From: Mytilus edulis
Lineage: Eukaryota > Mollusca > Bivalvia > Mytilida > Mytilidae
NCBI RefSeq assembly: GCF_963676685.1
Contig: NC_092356.1
Location: 18,525,750-18,589,749, forward strand
DNA length: 64,000 bases
Direction: 5' to 3'
Part shown: one piece after another, positions 22,835 to 34,444 of the stretch
How positions within the stretch are numbered: the first letter of the stretch is position 1
Layout of the letters: every line of letters begins with the position of its first letter
Notes under the pieces: generated by a model
The model's database searches: none
Seen by the model: the letters and a program-made list of their open reading frames with translations, nothing else
What the model was told of the DNA's origin: nothing
Made by a program: the position numbers and the translations under genes

Positions 22835-25800
22835 TCAGTCGTCGTCGGTAATACCACTTTTTTTCAACTGTTCATATACTCGATCCAAATATTCCGGATC
22901 GGGATAACCATATCTGAAATAACAAAGTGAAAGCATTTGCTACCTAATATCAAAATTGGTTTTTACTTATAAGCAACATGACTGGTGTCATATGTGGAGA
23001 AAGATTTGTTGTGAATTCCTCGACACCTACTTCTATCCCTGTTTTAGTGTTCATGTAGCTCAGTCTTTATAGTTTTCTATGATATCATTGTACACTGTTT
23101 ATCTTTCCGTTATTGTCATGGGTTTTTTGGGGTTTATTTTTTGCAGTGCCGTATTTGTTTGTCGTCAACTTATAAGTATAAATATCCTGTTGGTATTTTC
23201 TGCCTCTCTTTAATATATAAACGGATAAGACAATATATTTGAGTAGAGTGTAAGAATAGTTGTATGACACACCAGAAATTATTTAAATGAAGAAACAAGA
23301 AATGTTTAAAGAAAGAATTTACGACAGACATTGGTAATTGTATATACAATCCTATTGAAACCCTTAGTGGAGTATAACAATGTATAACTGAAGCCCTCTT
23401 CGAAAACAAAAGGTCCACCCAAAGTCACGAAAACATGACATATAATGGTAAACAGATATATACAATGCAAAAGCATTACCTTTCTGGACCTCCATCAGCA
23501 CGTGTTTTATGGTGGATGTCGTTCCACGTGACCACATTATCTCGGCCTGAGGTAGCTGATTTCCCAACTGTGAAGACCAATTGTTGATCAAATGCTTTCT
23601 TAAGCATTCTATGGATGAGTCTGCCTTGTTCATTATCAGGCAGGTATGCTGTTCGGTGGGCTCCTTTAAACTTAACACCAGGATTTGGATGTCTCTCCTT
23701 TTGAAAACAAAATACAATTAAACATTTTATTTGTGTGTTTATCATTTATTTATAAATATGTACAAAGTATGTGAATGGGTTTTTTTTTCAAACACACTGT
23801 ATAAGTCACATAAATATAGGCAATAGAAGTATAGTTCAAAAGTAATATATCGATTGAGAAAAAGCAAATCCGGGTTACAAACCGAAACCGAGGGAAACAC
23901 ATCAACTATTTATGCTAACATCATCAAAATACTGGTCATACAATTTAGTATTTTTCGTTTTATGTCATAATCTTTCAGGTTTATACTAATTCTTTGGCAT
24001 ATTACCGTCTCTATTTCAACCGATGTAACTTTTCCATCTTTCAGATCTGTACTGACCTGTTAACACAATGTGGTCTTCCTTGACTGATCCTAACTTAACT
24101 GTCTTTTGACAATGAGGTGTTTCGTGTCGAGTCATAAGATATACCGTGACAAACCAATTACTTTCTATGTCAACCCATGTGATATTTAAATCTCGATTTC
24201 TCTTGTTTTGCTTGTGTATACCCATATGATGTGTGTTCTTAATTCGTGTGTCTGCCCGTGTAAAGTTACCCATCTTTCTGTGGCCACCCATTAGGTATTA
24301 ATGAACCACCGACTGAGTATTCTTCCGGAACAAGGATGCCACTTCTAGTGATTTGTTGGGCTCGTGATGTATCAAATATCTCCTTCAGTTTGTATAATAG
24401 TCTGTGGGTTTTTTTTGTTTTTTTTTGTCATTTCCCATTTTATTTTTGTCATTTGTTAACTTATGCCTAGTAGTAAAGTTCTGGCCATCCCTTTGACAGA
24501 TTTAGGGACAACACTACGAGTTGTAATGAAATATTTGTGTGACATATGACCATGTAAATGTTCCAATTATCATAACCACAATCATATCCTCTTTTCATTG
24601 AGTATGACATCAGCGAAATAGACTTGTCACAGAATTTGTACTCGCAATGAGCAAGACGATAGTTGAAACATGTGGCGCAAGATCTGCTGATTCAATCGGA
24701 GCACCTGAGTAAACCATCGTTTTGTTCACCCCTTAGCTTCCTATGTAGTTTTTGTAGACTATTGGTTTTCTTTCCCTAATGTGTCCCTAATGTGTTGTCA
24801 GTTTATCTCTAAGACTTTGAGTTTTGAATGTCCATTTGGTTAATTTAATCTATTTTTCGCAATAAGTTAATTTGATCTTTTTAAATCAAGGTCAATCTAA
24901 AAAAAAAAGTGTAATTACTTCCTCGTTTTACTTTGTGAAAGATGGTGGGTGTGCTTTTTAAAAAGAATCATGGCCTGCTCTAATCAGGGCAACTGTTTCT
25001 TGTGATAATTACAAGCTATGTAATAAGTCGGATTCAGTGAGGTTTAAACGAGGAAGGCAGACAGTGTTCTGGCTATGGCAAAGGAACAAAGAGACAAAAT
25101 ATACCAAATGGATAACTCATAAGTCGAAACAAACAAAAACAAACTGACAGTACCATGGCAACCAATGACAACCGATGAAAAGATAAACAATTGTCCATGT
25201 TGGACCTTTTGGATTATAGCTCTGCATCTTTTATTTAAGGTTTGGATTACAAATATTTTGGCCACGAGCATCACTGAAGAGACATGTATTGTCGAAATGC
25301 GCATCTGGTGGAAGAAAATTGGTACCGTTAATTTTATTGCATATGTAGGTACAAAACTGCTGATAAGTCAAATTCGATGACGGGATTGTGGTTACGGCAA
25401 TTTAAAGATAACCGTCATCTTAGCGCTTAACCAATCATGTTGTGTAAAACTTTCGGATGCAACTAATTATTTTATGAAAATAATAAAAATTTACCGTCTG
25501 AATTCCGTCTGGAATGTCGTAATCAATTATAATAGTATCAGTTCCAGGGAAACCAGGAAGGTATTGGTTCACAGTCCTGCATGACATCACACCCCACGGC
25601 TGATTACCAAGAGGCTTGCCATAAAATGTGTTACAGTTGGGACAGGACGGTTTTTCTTCAAAATGTTTCTTAATGCATTCGGAACAAAACTCGTGTCCAC
25701 ATTTTTCTAAAACCCGTTTCCAGGTTTCATGTTTCTTTGACTGGCAAATACTGCAGAAGAATGCTTCTGTTGGTGGTGGTGATTGTGATGGGGGAACCTC

Positions 25801-27360
25801 TGAGGTTTTAGATTTTGGTTTAGGTTTTCTCGGTCGTCGTATTTTACGTTTTGATGGATAATTTGTAAAGTCCAACATCACTTCATCAACACTGGACTGA
25901 GATAAAGTTCTTTGCACTGGTCTGCCCTCCATAGAATATTCGGCTGCAACTTCATCAAATAGTACAGATTTGGGACGTTTTGTACGCTTAATGTTTTCAA
26001 AATCATCATGTGTACCAGCGTAGTATTTCCATATACTTTCCTTCTCGGGAAACCTGTCCACATTTTTTCTAAATGGAATTATTTCCTCACAACTACTTTC
26101 AGATGACATTCTAAGAGGATGTTCTCTCTGTGTGTTGTTCGGATACTCATTCCATCTAGTCTTATCATCATTGTCATCATCGTATCCATTTAGGTCTTCT
26201 TCTGAGGGTTCGGTCATGTCAACACCTGCTAGAGTTTGAGGTGTTGCGTCGCCACCATCTTCAGACTCGTCATTCGTCGTATCCTCGAGTTTTTTCTGAG
26301 CAAATTCCTTAAAATTCTGCAATGTATTCTCGAGAACTTCTTTCACAGGAAGGTTAGAAGCAAGGAAATGTATATGTGTTGTAGTGTCTGAACTTAACCC
26401 CATCAACCAAAGAAAAACGTTGTTCATTATCTTTACGTGGGTTTCGATGTCCATACCTGCAAAATACATGCGTTTAAAATCTCAAAAAAACCGATCCTTT
26501 TAACAGTTTTGTCTGTTGAAAACATATAATTCTATACAGGATTTCAAAAATACAGAATTTTATTTCAATAACTATGGTGACGGAAACTGAGGGATATAAT
26601 TCACCAGTTACCTAAGTTGATTTACTTAACATTTGGTTTTGCTATAAATAGTTTTCAATGGGACGTAATTTTAGTTCAGTTATTTTCATTGACGCTATTA
26701 ACATGTGAGGTCCTCTTGAGATCAGAATGATGGATTACATCAGGCTTTAAAAAAAATATTAAGAAAAACAAATTAAAATTGTTAAAAAAGATTATTTTTT
26801 TCTAACAATTCTAATGTTTTCTTTGTTCTAGCTTTGTGTAAAACAAACGGAATTTGGTTCATTAAGAGAAGAATCGTCTTTTCTATACTGGTATGAGTTG
26901 AAACTTTTATTCATATATATTACTATCTTAACTTTATATTAAACGTACCATCGCCCATTGGAATAGCTATGTTGCAAACCTTATCGTCCAATCCTTTTGC
27001 CCTCTCCAGCATATTCTGAACAATAAAATTAAACTGAACATCGGTCGTATCTTTTGCATCGCCTTCCCGCCAAACTGCAAACAGTAGATGGCGACACTGG
27101 ATACCGCCGGAAGGAACGCGAAATACATCACCAACCTGACAGTTATTAGCTTTTGTGTCTTTTAGTTTGTCCCATTCTGAAACAAACTTGTTTTTGCCAA
27201 TAGCTGCCAAAACTTTTATTATTTCATCATCTTGATTCCAACTGGTATCCACAAATACTACTAAAGCATCAGTGGAGCTCTCGACTATTTCTTTGTTGAT
27301 CTGTTCCACAAATATTTCCTTAGGAACATTGTCGTCTGCTGTCGACGAAGTATTTCCCAT
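22835..27360 (-). CDS. macro-like/RING/Deltex-C-terminal E3 ubiquitin ligase, 556 aa, 4 exons
   Basis: Exons in transcript order: 27360-26949, 26456-25495, 23697-23480 and 22913-22835. All are GT-AG with phases 1,0,2, and the frame closes to 556 residues ending ITDDD. The start MGNTSS resembles an N-myristoylation signal. Residues about 12-190 read as a macro-like fold: a buried strand [11 protein letters not shown] (31-41), [13 protein letters not shown] (75-87), HLLFAVW (91-97), [10 protein letters not shown] (129-138) and HIHFLAS (165-171). The ADP-ribose-binding NAAN and GGG-loop motifs of active macrodomains are not present. An acidic then Lys/Pro/Ser-rich linker spans 190-368. A C3HC4 RING follows (C372, C375, C390, H392, C395, C398, C409, C412). 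The Deltex C-terminal domain starts at NTFYG (413) and GNQPWG (421) and includes [43 protein letters not shown] and [12 protein letters not shown]. The RING-DTC unit is the catalytic part of DTX3/DTX3L-type ligases, which ubiquitylate proteins and bind ADP-ribose. The RING-DTC call is near certain; the macro call is by pattern only. Confidence 0.9.
22975..23220 (+). repeat. R2 tail, strongly diverged, in Deltex intron 3
   Basis: Retains the order ATAAGCAACATGACTGGTG, GTGGAGAAAGATTTG, AGTTTTCTATG, CATGGG, TTGGTATTTTCTGCCTCTC of R2. Another diverged copy lies at 24640-24850 and a reverse one at 25050-25170, both in intron 2. Confidence 0.5.
25190..25345 (+). repeat. R5-related repeat (variant b), intronic
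   Basis: Near-identical to 10562-10750 (TTTTGGATTATAGCTCTGC ... GGTACCGTTAATTTTATT). It ends about 150 bases from the exon 2 donor of the Deltex gene, antisense to that gene. Confidence 0.65.
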
Positions 27361-27577
27361 ACTTTAATTTCAAACGTTCTATAAAAGAAGTACGATTAAA
27401 TAATGTCTTTGTTTTGTTATTGAAATACATGTACCAAGCACAGGCGATTTGGCACATGATAAGGATCTTTTTAATTGTTTGCACAGAATTTTAATTTTTT
27501 TCTTTTGTATAACCATCTAAATCAAAACATAACACAAGGTATGACAAGTATAGTAGTGTTACCACTGTGTAGAACAC

Positions 27578-28352
27578 CACATGCAGTGTGTGTTTGACAA
27601 GGGTGGCAATTTCGAATCGAAGAAAAATTATCAAAGTAAGTTTAAGAATCAATTATTTTTTTTAAATTCTTAGTACCATATAATGTATTGAACGGAAGGA
27701 ACTGTAACATAATCTATTTCCTGCAAGCATAAACAGTCGTCTTCAGTGCGCTGTTTCCTCAAACACCTCTCCCTAGTTTTCCGAGATGCAGATTTTAAGG
27801 ATTCATATGCAGATTTCTGGATAAAAAACTACCTCAGACGACTTCATCCCGCATTAGTTATATAGAATTGAATTCCTATCATGGAGTTTATACCAAATAC
27901 AAGTTTCTCACTTAAAATTAATTGGTTTTAAAACTAATTTTTCGTCAAAATATTTTTTCAATCTTTAGTTAAAAGCCTCTACCCCTTGAGTGGCTAAATC
28001 TGACACCCCGAGAGACACTTTATATTTTGACGAAAAACTAGTTTTTAAAACCAATTAATTTAATGTAAGAAGCTGGAATTTGGTTAAATTCCATAATAGG
28101 AATTTAATTCTATATAACTGATACAGGAGGAAGTCCTCTTAAAGAAGTTTTTATCCAGAAATTAGCATATGAAGCCTCAAAATCTGCAACACGGAAAACT
28201 AGGGAGAGGTGTTTAATAAAACAGAGCAGTGAAAACGACTGATTTTGCTTGCAGGAAATAGATTGTGTTTTTGATACTTGAACTTACTTTGATAGTTTTT
28301 CTTCGCTTCAAAATTGCCACCCAGGTCAAACATAGCCGACACCCCGCATGTG
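27578..28352. mobile_element. large foldback element (near-palindrome, arms over 300 bp)
   Basis: The left arm (about 27592-27960) and right arm (about 28020-28331) are reverse complements over most of their length. Matching landmarks: GTTTGAC-GGGTGGCAATTT at the outer ends; AAACACCTCTCCCTAGTTTTCC versus its complement near 28195; ATTAATTGGTTTTAAAACTA versus its complement near 28045. The loop is about 55 bases. The left arm carries an extra AT-rich insert of about 60 bases. Imperfect similarity extends past the ends (CCACATGC / GCATGTGG). No ORF. It lies about 220 bases upstream of the Deltex start codon. Confidence 0.85.
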
Positions 28353-28784
28353 GCAAACAATGAAAAACAAACCAAATCATAGAGAAAAACTAAAGCAATT
28401 CTTATTTTTTACAAGTATGCACCTTTTTTCAAATGAGAAGAGCAAATATTTTTTTATATACCTACTGATATGTCTAGGTCTATTTTCAAAGCATTTATGA
28501 AATAAAAATTAAATATGATTTTCATTTTGTAATATTTAAGATTTAAGTCTTGCATATCAGAGGTTGAAGGTCCCATCTTTCAATAAAATGTCCGATCAAA
28601 TAAATGTCTTTTAACTAGTACATATGACATTATTGGACTTGTTGTCATTTTAAAAGGAGTTTATTTCTCTATATGTATTTATCTGAAAATGAAGAGAAGA
28701 ATAAGATACAAGTTTATGATAATTTTCTGTTAATTTTTTTTTGTAGTGAAATTATTGTAGTACATGTATATATGTTGTGCTTAA

Positions 28785-28975
28785 AAGAGGGACGAAAGAT
28801 ACCAGAGGAACAGTCAAACTCATAAATCGAAAATAAACTGACAACGCCATGGCTAAAAATGAAAAAGACAAACAGACAAACAAAAGTACATATGACACAA
28901 CATAGAAAACTAAAGAATAAGCAACACGAACCCCACCAAAAACTAGGGGTGATCTCAGATGCTCCGGAAGGGTAA
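28785..28975 (-). repeat. R2 tail
   Basis: Complement of the R2 3' end (AAAAGAGGGACGAAAGATAC ... AACACGAACCCCACC, GGGGTGATCTCAGATGCTCC). It carries the R2 pseudo-ORF on the minus strand. Confidence 0.75.
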
Positions 28976-30935
28976 TATTGAGGTATCACCTTCAACGTTT
29001 CATAATTACATAATATTGTGTTTGTTTCATGTGTACTCTTATTTATACACAAAATGTCATGTGATTTTTTGGAATTTGTATTTCTTAGATTTGAAACAAC
29101 CTTTTGACTTTAATCTTATATCAAACTTCCTTTTGTTCTATTTTAAGACTTTAACATGATTAAGGAAGTTTAAATCTCATGCCAGTGTACTATTGAGTTA
29201 CACTTGAAAAATATACTACATGTGTTTTTATTTATAAACGTATGCTAAAAATAACTTATGCAATCCAGAATATCATCAGAAAAAAATAAATTGTAAACGA
29301 GTGTCAACAATTTTAGGAATACTTTGATACCACCGAAAATAATAAAACAAATAAGACAATTTACAGAAAAGGACGTATTTTGGATTTAAATCATGCATTG
29401 CTAACATGTACAATGATGTAAATCTAGACATATGCTTCAAACCTGTAATGATCATTCATGTATTAATTTCTGTACACTTTTAATAGTGTAAGTAGTGTAA
29501 AAAGGGGGAACTTTTCGGAAATACGTTTAAAATGTTCAGTCCAAAAACGAACAAAAAACCAAACAACAGCATGCATACAAGTTCTGAATAAAATGAAAAT
29601 TTTACTTACGTCAATCTCGCTGAAATATAGCAATATTGAGAAGAAGAAGAAGGAAATGTGAGAACTAAAATTTCCGCTTTCGATAGTTAATGCAGTAAAC
29701 ACATCTTTAATTGTTATGGCCAACCGGAAGGAGGAAATCTTTTATTTTTTTGAAAAGGAGTGATGATCTTTATTTCCGGAGGAGTCTGCAAATTAATTTA
29801 CCTGAAAATACGTCTGTTTGTTTCACTTTTAGGTGAAATACCAAAGTTTACAAATTTCTACTTTCGATTTGTGTGTCTATCTAAAATATGTTCGGTATCG
29901 GTATTAAAACGTTATCCGGGATTCAAATGATTTTACTTTCAAAACGGAAATTCCTTATACATGTTATAATTAATTTTAAAATATGTACCAGTTTTGTTTT
30001 ATTATTAAACAGGTATTATTACAGTTGATGAATATTATGTTCTGACCTAGACAGTTGTGTGTCCATATTACACTGGTTAAACATTATAAATTGTGTACCG
30101 ACTTACTTACTGAATTACCTTGTGTTTTAAAAGCTTTATAAAAGAATCATTAAAGACTTACAATAGTGTGTATGTTATCAACAACATCATACAAATACGA
30201 AGTTAATTATTTCCGCAAAATATTGTCTACAACAGTCATCTTTATTATTTGTATCTGTAAGGATTTCAGTTGTTTAAATGGTTGCAGTGATAGTGAGTCA
30301 AATACCCTACCATGCTATTGCACCCTTATTTTGGTGAATACATTTATTTTAGAGGGACGAGGGGAAGTTACTGGCAAATCAGGCAATGACGTTGGATATC
30401 CTTGCTTGGTAAGAAGTGGGGCCAAAATGATTATCCTGCCACATAAAAGAGGATGGTGAAGGGTTATTTTCATGGAACGTTTTCGGCCTTTTTCATGTTT
30501 TTTTTCACGTGTTTTCGTGTTTTTACGTTTTAGTTCTCGTTTTCTTGTGTTTGGTTTGATGTTGGTGCTCCGTGTTTTCCCTTATTTTTTTTCCGTGTTT
30601 CGTCTAGTTATTCTTTATTTCTCGTGCTTGTCCCGTATTTGACACAAAGGTAAACCAGACTAATTCAAAATCAGTCCTGATATTGTATATGTATGGTATG
30701 CAATAGAGTCCACGAAATTACTATGAACAATATTTTATTCAAATTAGATATTGCTAACGGACTCTACAAGGTGACCATAGGGTCTTCATTTCCGTAAATA
30801 ATGACTGCATTATCTCCTAGACAATTGAGTAATAACTTCTAGTACTTTTTCATCAATATTTATGATTTTATTTCTCGTGCTTCGTTTTTTCCGATTTTTA
30901 TTTTCTGTGCAATGTTTTTGCGACTTTTATAAGTC
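28976..30935. other. intergenic, nothing recognised
   Basis: AT-rich DNA without a supported gene. Open frames of 66-97 codons here lack domain signals, splice context or similarity to anything in the window. It includes a poorly structured TTTTCGTGTTTT-rich patch at 30480-30620. Confidence 0.5.
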
Positions 30936-31085
30936 GAAAATAACTTTACAACGACATGGCTAAAAAAAAGGTTCAAAGACAATATAATTGTACACAAATC
31001 ACACCATAGAAAACTAAAGAATGAGAAACACGAACCCCACCAAAAACTGGTGATAATTTCAGGTGCTCAAGACGTGTAAAAAGTA
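30936..31085 (-). repeat. R2 tail, diverged
   Basis: TAAGTCGAAAATAACTTTAC, CATGGCTAAAAAAAAGG, AGAAACACGAACCCCACC: complement of the R2 tail. Confidence 0.6.
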
Positions 31086-31369
31086 AAGTCACAAAACTAC
31101 ACATCAAATCCGAGGAAAATTAAAAAAGGAAAGTCCCTAATAAAATGACAAAATCAAAAGCTCAGACACATCGAACGAATGGATAACAACTGTCATATTC
31201 CTGACTTGGTATAGGCATTTTCTTATGTTAGCAGACCCTGCTCCGCGCGTGGCGTCAATGATGAGATGCTGATGAAGGGGGCATGCTCCGAAGGACTATA
31301 TATATTTGGACTACTGAATGCATATCAAGCATAGTTGCTGTTAAATAGACCTTTTTATCCCACCATTTC

Positions 31370-31860
31370 TCCAAAAAATGCCTGTACTGAGTCAGGAATA
31401 TAGCAGTTGTTATCAAATAGTTCGTTCTTTGTAAATATCTAAATTTTATCAAAATATTCCCAGAAATGAGAGATACAGCTCTGTATGTAATTCTGGTCAA
31501 ATTGAAAATGAAAAACATTTTCTTTTACATTGTGAAAAATACTCAACTAAAAGGGTCATATTTTATCAAAAAATTTCAAATATAATCGATGATCATACAA
31601 AATTCCAAAAAACATGAAAATGATATAATCTTTTTATCAAATAATAATTCATAAACAATCCTAGAATTGACTCCTCTTTCTTTTCAGACAGTCTGAACCT
31701 GCGTAAAGCAGAACAAACTCTATAAAATTGTCAATATGTCTAATTCATAATCATTGTTTATAATATTACATATTAATGTAGTCACTTATTATGTATGATC
31801 AACAATGTAATTAATATACCATGAGCCAAAACCATTTATTGTTGTTAAGTTTGTGCTATT
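31370..31860 (+). pseudogene. non-LTR retrotransposon ORF2 3' end, degraded
   Basis: The plus-strand frame at about 31449-31553 reads RNERYSSVCNSGQIENEKHF then LLHCEKYSTKR. This Cys-x(n)-E-x-HFLLxC pattern is the zinc-knuckle-like C terminus typical of non-LTR retrotransposon ORF2 proteins. A degraded AT-rich 3' region follows, ending ATTAAATATTTGTATTTGTATG. No RT core survives. The lineage cannot be named from this fragment. Confidence 0.6.
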
Positions 31861-31869
31861 AAATATTTG

Positions 31870-32070
31870 TATTTGTATGTTAACATTGGTTTTATTGCAC
31901 TTTATTGTTTCTGTTGTTCCGTTGTTTTCCACTTTAAGCTTATATAGTTAATGTATTTCTGTGTTTCTCTCTGTTTTACTTTGTATTGTAACCAGGATTT
32001 GTTTTCTTTCAATCGATTTATGACTTTTGAACAGCTTTATACTACTGTTGCCATTATTTTATGGGCTTAT
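31870..32070 (+). repeat. R3 interspersed repeat
   Basis: TTTCTGTTGTTCCGTTGTTT, GTAACCAGGATTTG, ATTTATGACTTTTGAACAGC, ACTACTGTTGCC. Confidence 0.65.
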
Positions 32071-32394
32071 CCTTGTTTATTTTACCTTGCAGTTCGAATA
32101 TTGCACGTTATCCATGGCCAGTGTTGCGTTAAAGATTGTAGCTGCTATCTAGGGCTGCGTATATATTGGACTTGTAAACTTACGGCTTGCCTAAGCGCTA
32201 CATAGATCCAGAGAGCCCCAAATAATTACTCTTTATTGTCTTACGAATTCAAAATTGTGTCGTATTCATTATAACGATCGATCGACACAATAGATAAGTC
32301 AACTTTCGAGTTCGATACATTTCTGTCAAAAACTTTGAGTGAACATCATTCGACGCACGTTTTGGGGTATCGTTACTTCCGTTCCTGTGTTAAT

Positions 32395-32720
32395 AGTTAT
32401 CAAAGGTACAAGGCTTATAATTTGATACGCAAGACGAGAGTTTCTTCTACACAAGGCTCATCAGTGACGCTCGGATAAAAAAAGTTAGAAAGCCAAACAA
32501 GTATAAAGTTGAAGAGCATTTATGACCCAAAATTCCCAAAAGTTGTGCCAAATACGGCTAAGGTAATAAATGCCTTGGATAAGAACATCCTAAGTATTTC
32601 AAATAATTCATAATTTGGCATACAGTTAATTAATAAAAATGACCATATATCGGTAATTGATGTTTATGTCAACACCGAAGTGCTGACTACTGGGCTGGTG
32701 ATACCCTCGAGGTGTTGGAC
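32395..32720 (-). repeat. R5 interspersed repeat, long form
   Basis: Complement of the long R5: GTTATCAAAGGTACAAGGC, CTCATCAGTGACGCTCGG, GTTGTGCCAAATACGGCTAA, CTGACTACTGGGCTGGTGAT. Confidence 0.7.
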
Positions 32721-32849
32721 AAATATGTTGCTATATTGCATGAATGATTGTAAATTCTTATAGTTGACAATCAGCACTGCTACTGTGATATATATAAACA
32801 GCTACTATACATGTAGATCTATCAGCTCGCAGAGACTTCTGTGGTAAAC

Positions 32850-32955
32850 AACGTTATAATCACATAATGGTGAAGAAGTTGGTATCTTTGTCACAATATG
32901 TATTGTTATAATCACATAATGGTAAAGAAGTTGGTATCTTTGTCACAATATATAT
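32850..32955 (+). repeat. two-copy tandem duplication, about 52-bp unit
   Basis: GTTATAATCACATAATGGT, then GAAGAAGTTGGTATCTTTGTCACAA, occurs twice head to tail with one base different. No gene seen here. Confidence 0.75.
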
Positions 32956-33469
32956 TTATTGACTGGTGTTTTTAACTCCACTTTCTGCATTATTCTGCTG
33001 TTTCGTGGCGGTAAGTTTTTACTGGTCGTGGAAGACGGAAGACTTGGAGATAACAGACCAGACATTCGGTAAGAAAACTAACCATCCTATTCAATTAAGG
33101 ATGTTTGCTTGTCATGTTTTGGAGTTTTTGTCAGATTTTCGAAATCATCTGGTTTTATCCATTTCAATGCCTTTAAAAAAATTTGCCCATGAACCACTAT
33201 ATTTCTTTTTATAAATCTTTTCCATGTATAATTCTAAGCAATTTGTAAAAGTTTTATAAATTTTTATTTATTTTTTGATAGTTTTTGAGAACTGGTCAAT
33301 GATAAAGCTATGAAAAGTCAAGAGAGAACATTTTCCCGCCAAAATTTCAATGGCTAATATCTCAAAAACAAGCACATTGACCCCTAATGTTTTTTTGGCT
33401 TTTTTGATTCTTCAATTAATCCCCTATCAATATATACTAGTTTTATGGAAAGTTATTTATTATGAAACT

Positions 33470-33605
33470 GAGCAGCAGACTTGCTTAACATTGTAGTCGA
33501 GCACACCTATACCACGTGTGGGGTTCAAACTTACAACATCAGTGTTCAGTGACAGGCTGATGATAAAAAAAAGTTCGACAACTTAGGCCACACCGGCTGC
33601 CACTG
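33470..33605 (-). repeat. tRNA-like SINE head
   Basis: The minus strand reads TGGCCTAAGTTGTCGAAC, a good pol III A-box look-alike, and about 60 bases on GTAAGTTTGAACCCCACA, a B-box look-alike (GTTTGAACCC). An intact cloverleaf is not evident: an eight-base T run follows the A box and the stem pairs are poor. A tRNA-derived SINE or tRNA pseudogene is the best reading. Confidence 0.4.
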
Positions 33606-33789
33606 AGTCCCCCTGTCTCTGTTGGAATATTGCTGTTCCCAGACATTTTTGACCGGTATATGCCCCCCCCCTTTTTTTCCGAGGCTTTGTCATTGACGTT
33701 TACCTCACATGTACTGTAAGAAAGCGTAGAATTTAAAAGCATTCTTTGTATTAAGCTTTCCGTTAAATGATATAAATATCAAGATCGAG

Positions 33790-34444
33790 GAAAGGGCAGT
33801 AGTCATTGTTAGTATTAGCTTTATTTAAAGTAAGTTCAACAGGATAAATTTCTTTAGTATACATACTGCAGTCGTCATTATTGAGAGCCAATATATCATC
33901 TAAATATCTAAAAGTATTATTAAATTTTTGTATCAGATGTTGTTTCGATTAGTCATAAATTGTAACTCATAGCAATACAAAAACAGGTCCTCAATAAGTG
34001 GTGTACAGTTAGTCCCCATTGGAATTCCGATAACTTGACGATATACGGAATCTCCAAAGCGAACAAAAATGTTATCTAGTAAAAATTCAAGGGCAGATTT
34101 AGTATCAAAGCATGTCCAATTGAAATAGTTCTTTTGTGAATTGCTACTAAAAAATTACCTAAAAGAGTTTGAACATATTATGTAATCGCATTCTCTTTTT
34201 AAATGCCCATTTATGTGAATTTTTGCTTAATGAGAATATGAGGCAAAGTGGTATAAAGGGTAGAAAAATCAAAACTTTGAACACATAAAAAATCACCAAT
34301 ATAAGCATGCAATTTATCAAGTACTTCCAACGAGTAAGAGTTTTTAACACTCCAAAAGTAAAGTAGATATGCATAGACACAAACCAAATAATCACTTATG
34401 GTTATGGCTTCAAAATATCTAATAAACTTTATAAGATTTCTCAT
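33790..34444 (-). pseudogene. reverse-transcriptase pseudogene with motifs A, B and C
   Basis: On the minus strand, in order: SFDFSTLYTTLPH (motif A, near 34250), a frameshift, then LDNIFVRFGDSVYRQVIGIP and MGTNCTPL (motif B, near 34000), another stop/shift, and TFRYLDDILALNN (motif C, near 33910), EIYPVEL. It is the same RT class as the fragment at 15.99-16.49 kb but a different subfamily, broken by at least two frameshifts and stops. The element type (Penelope-like is my guess) is inferred from motif wording. Confidence 0.75.

Noticed and set aside
24016-24291. 91-codon minus-strand frame in the Deltex intron
   Set aside because: No similarity, and exons on either side join in phase without it; treated as chance.
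26457-26469. Met start for a separate RING gene at 26469
   Set aside because: The sequence is intronic (TATTTTGCAG acceptor ends at 26457) and the phase matches the upstream macro-like exon exactly.
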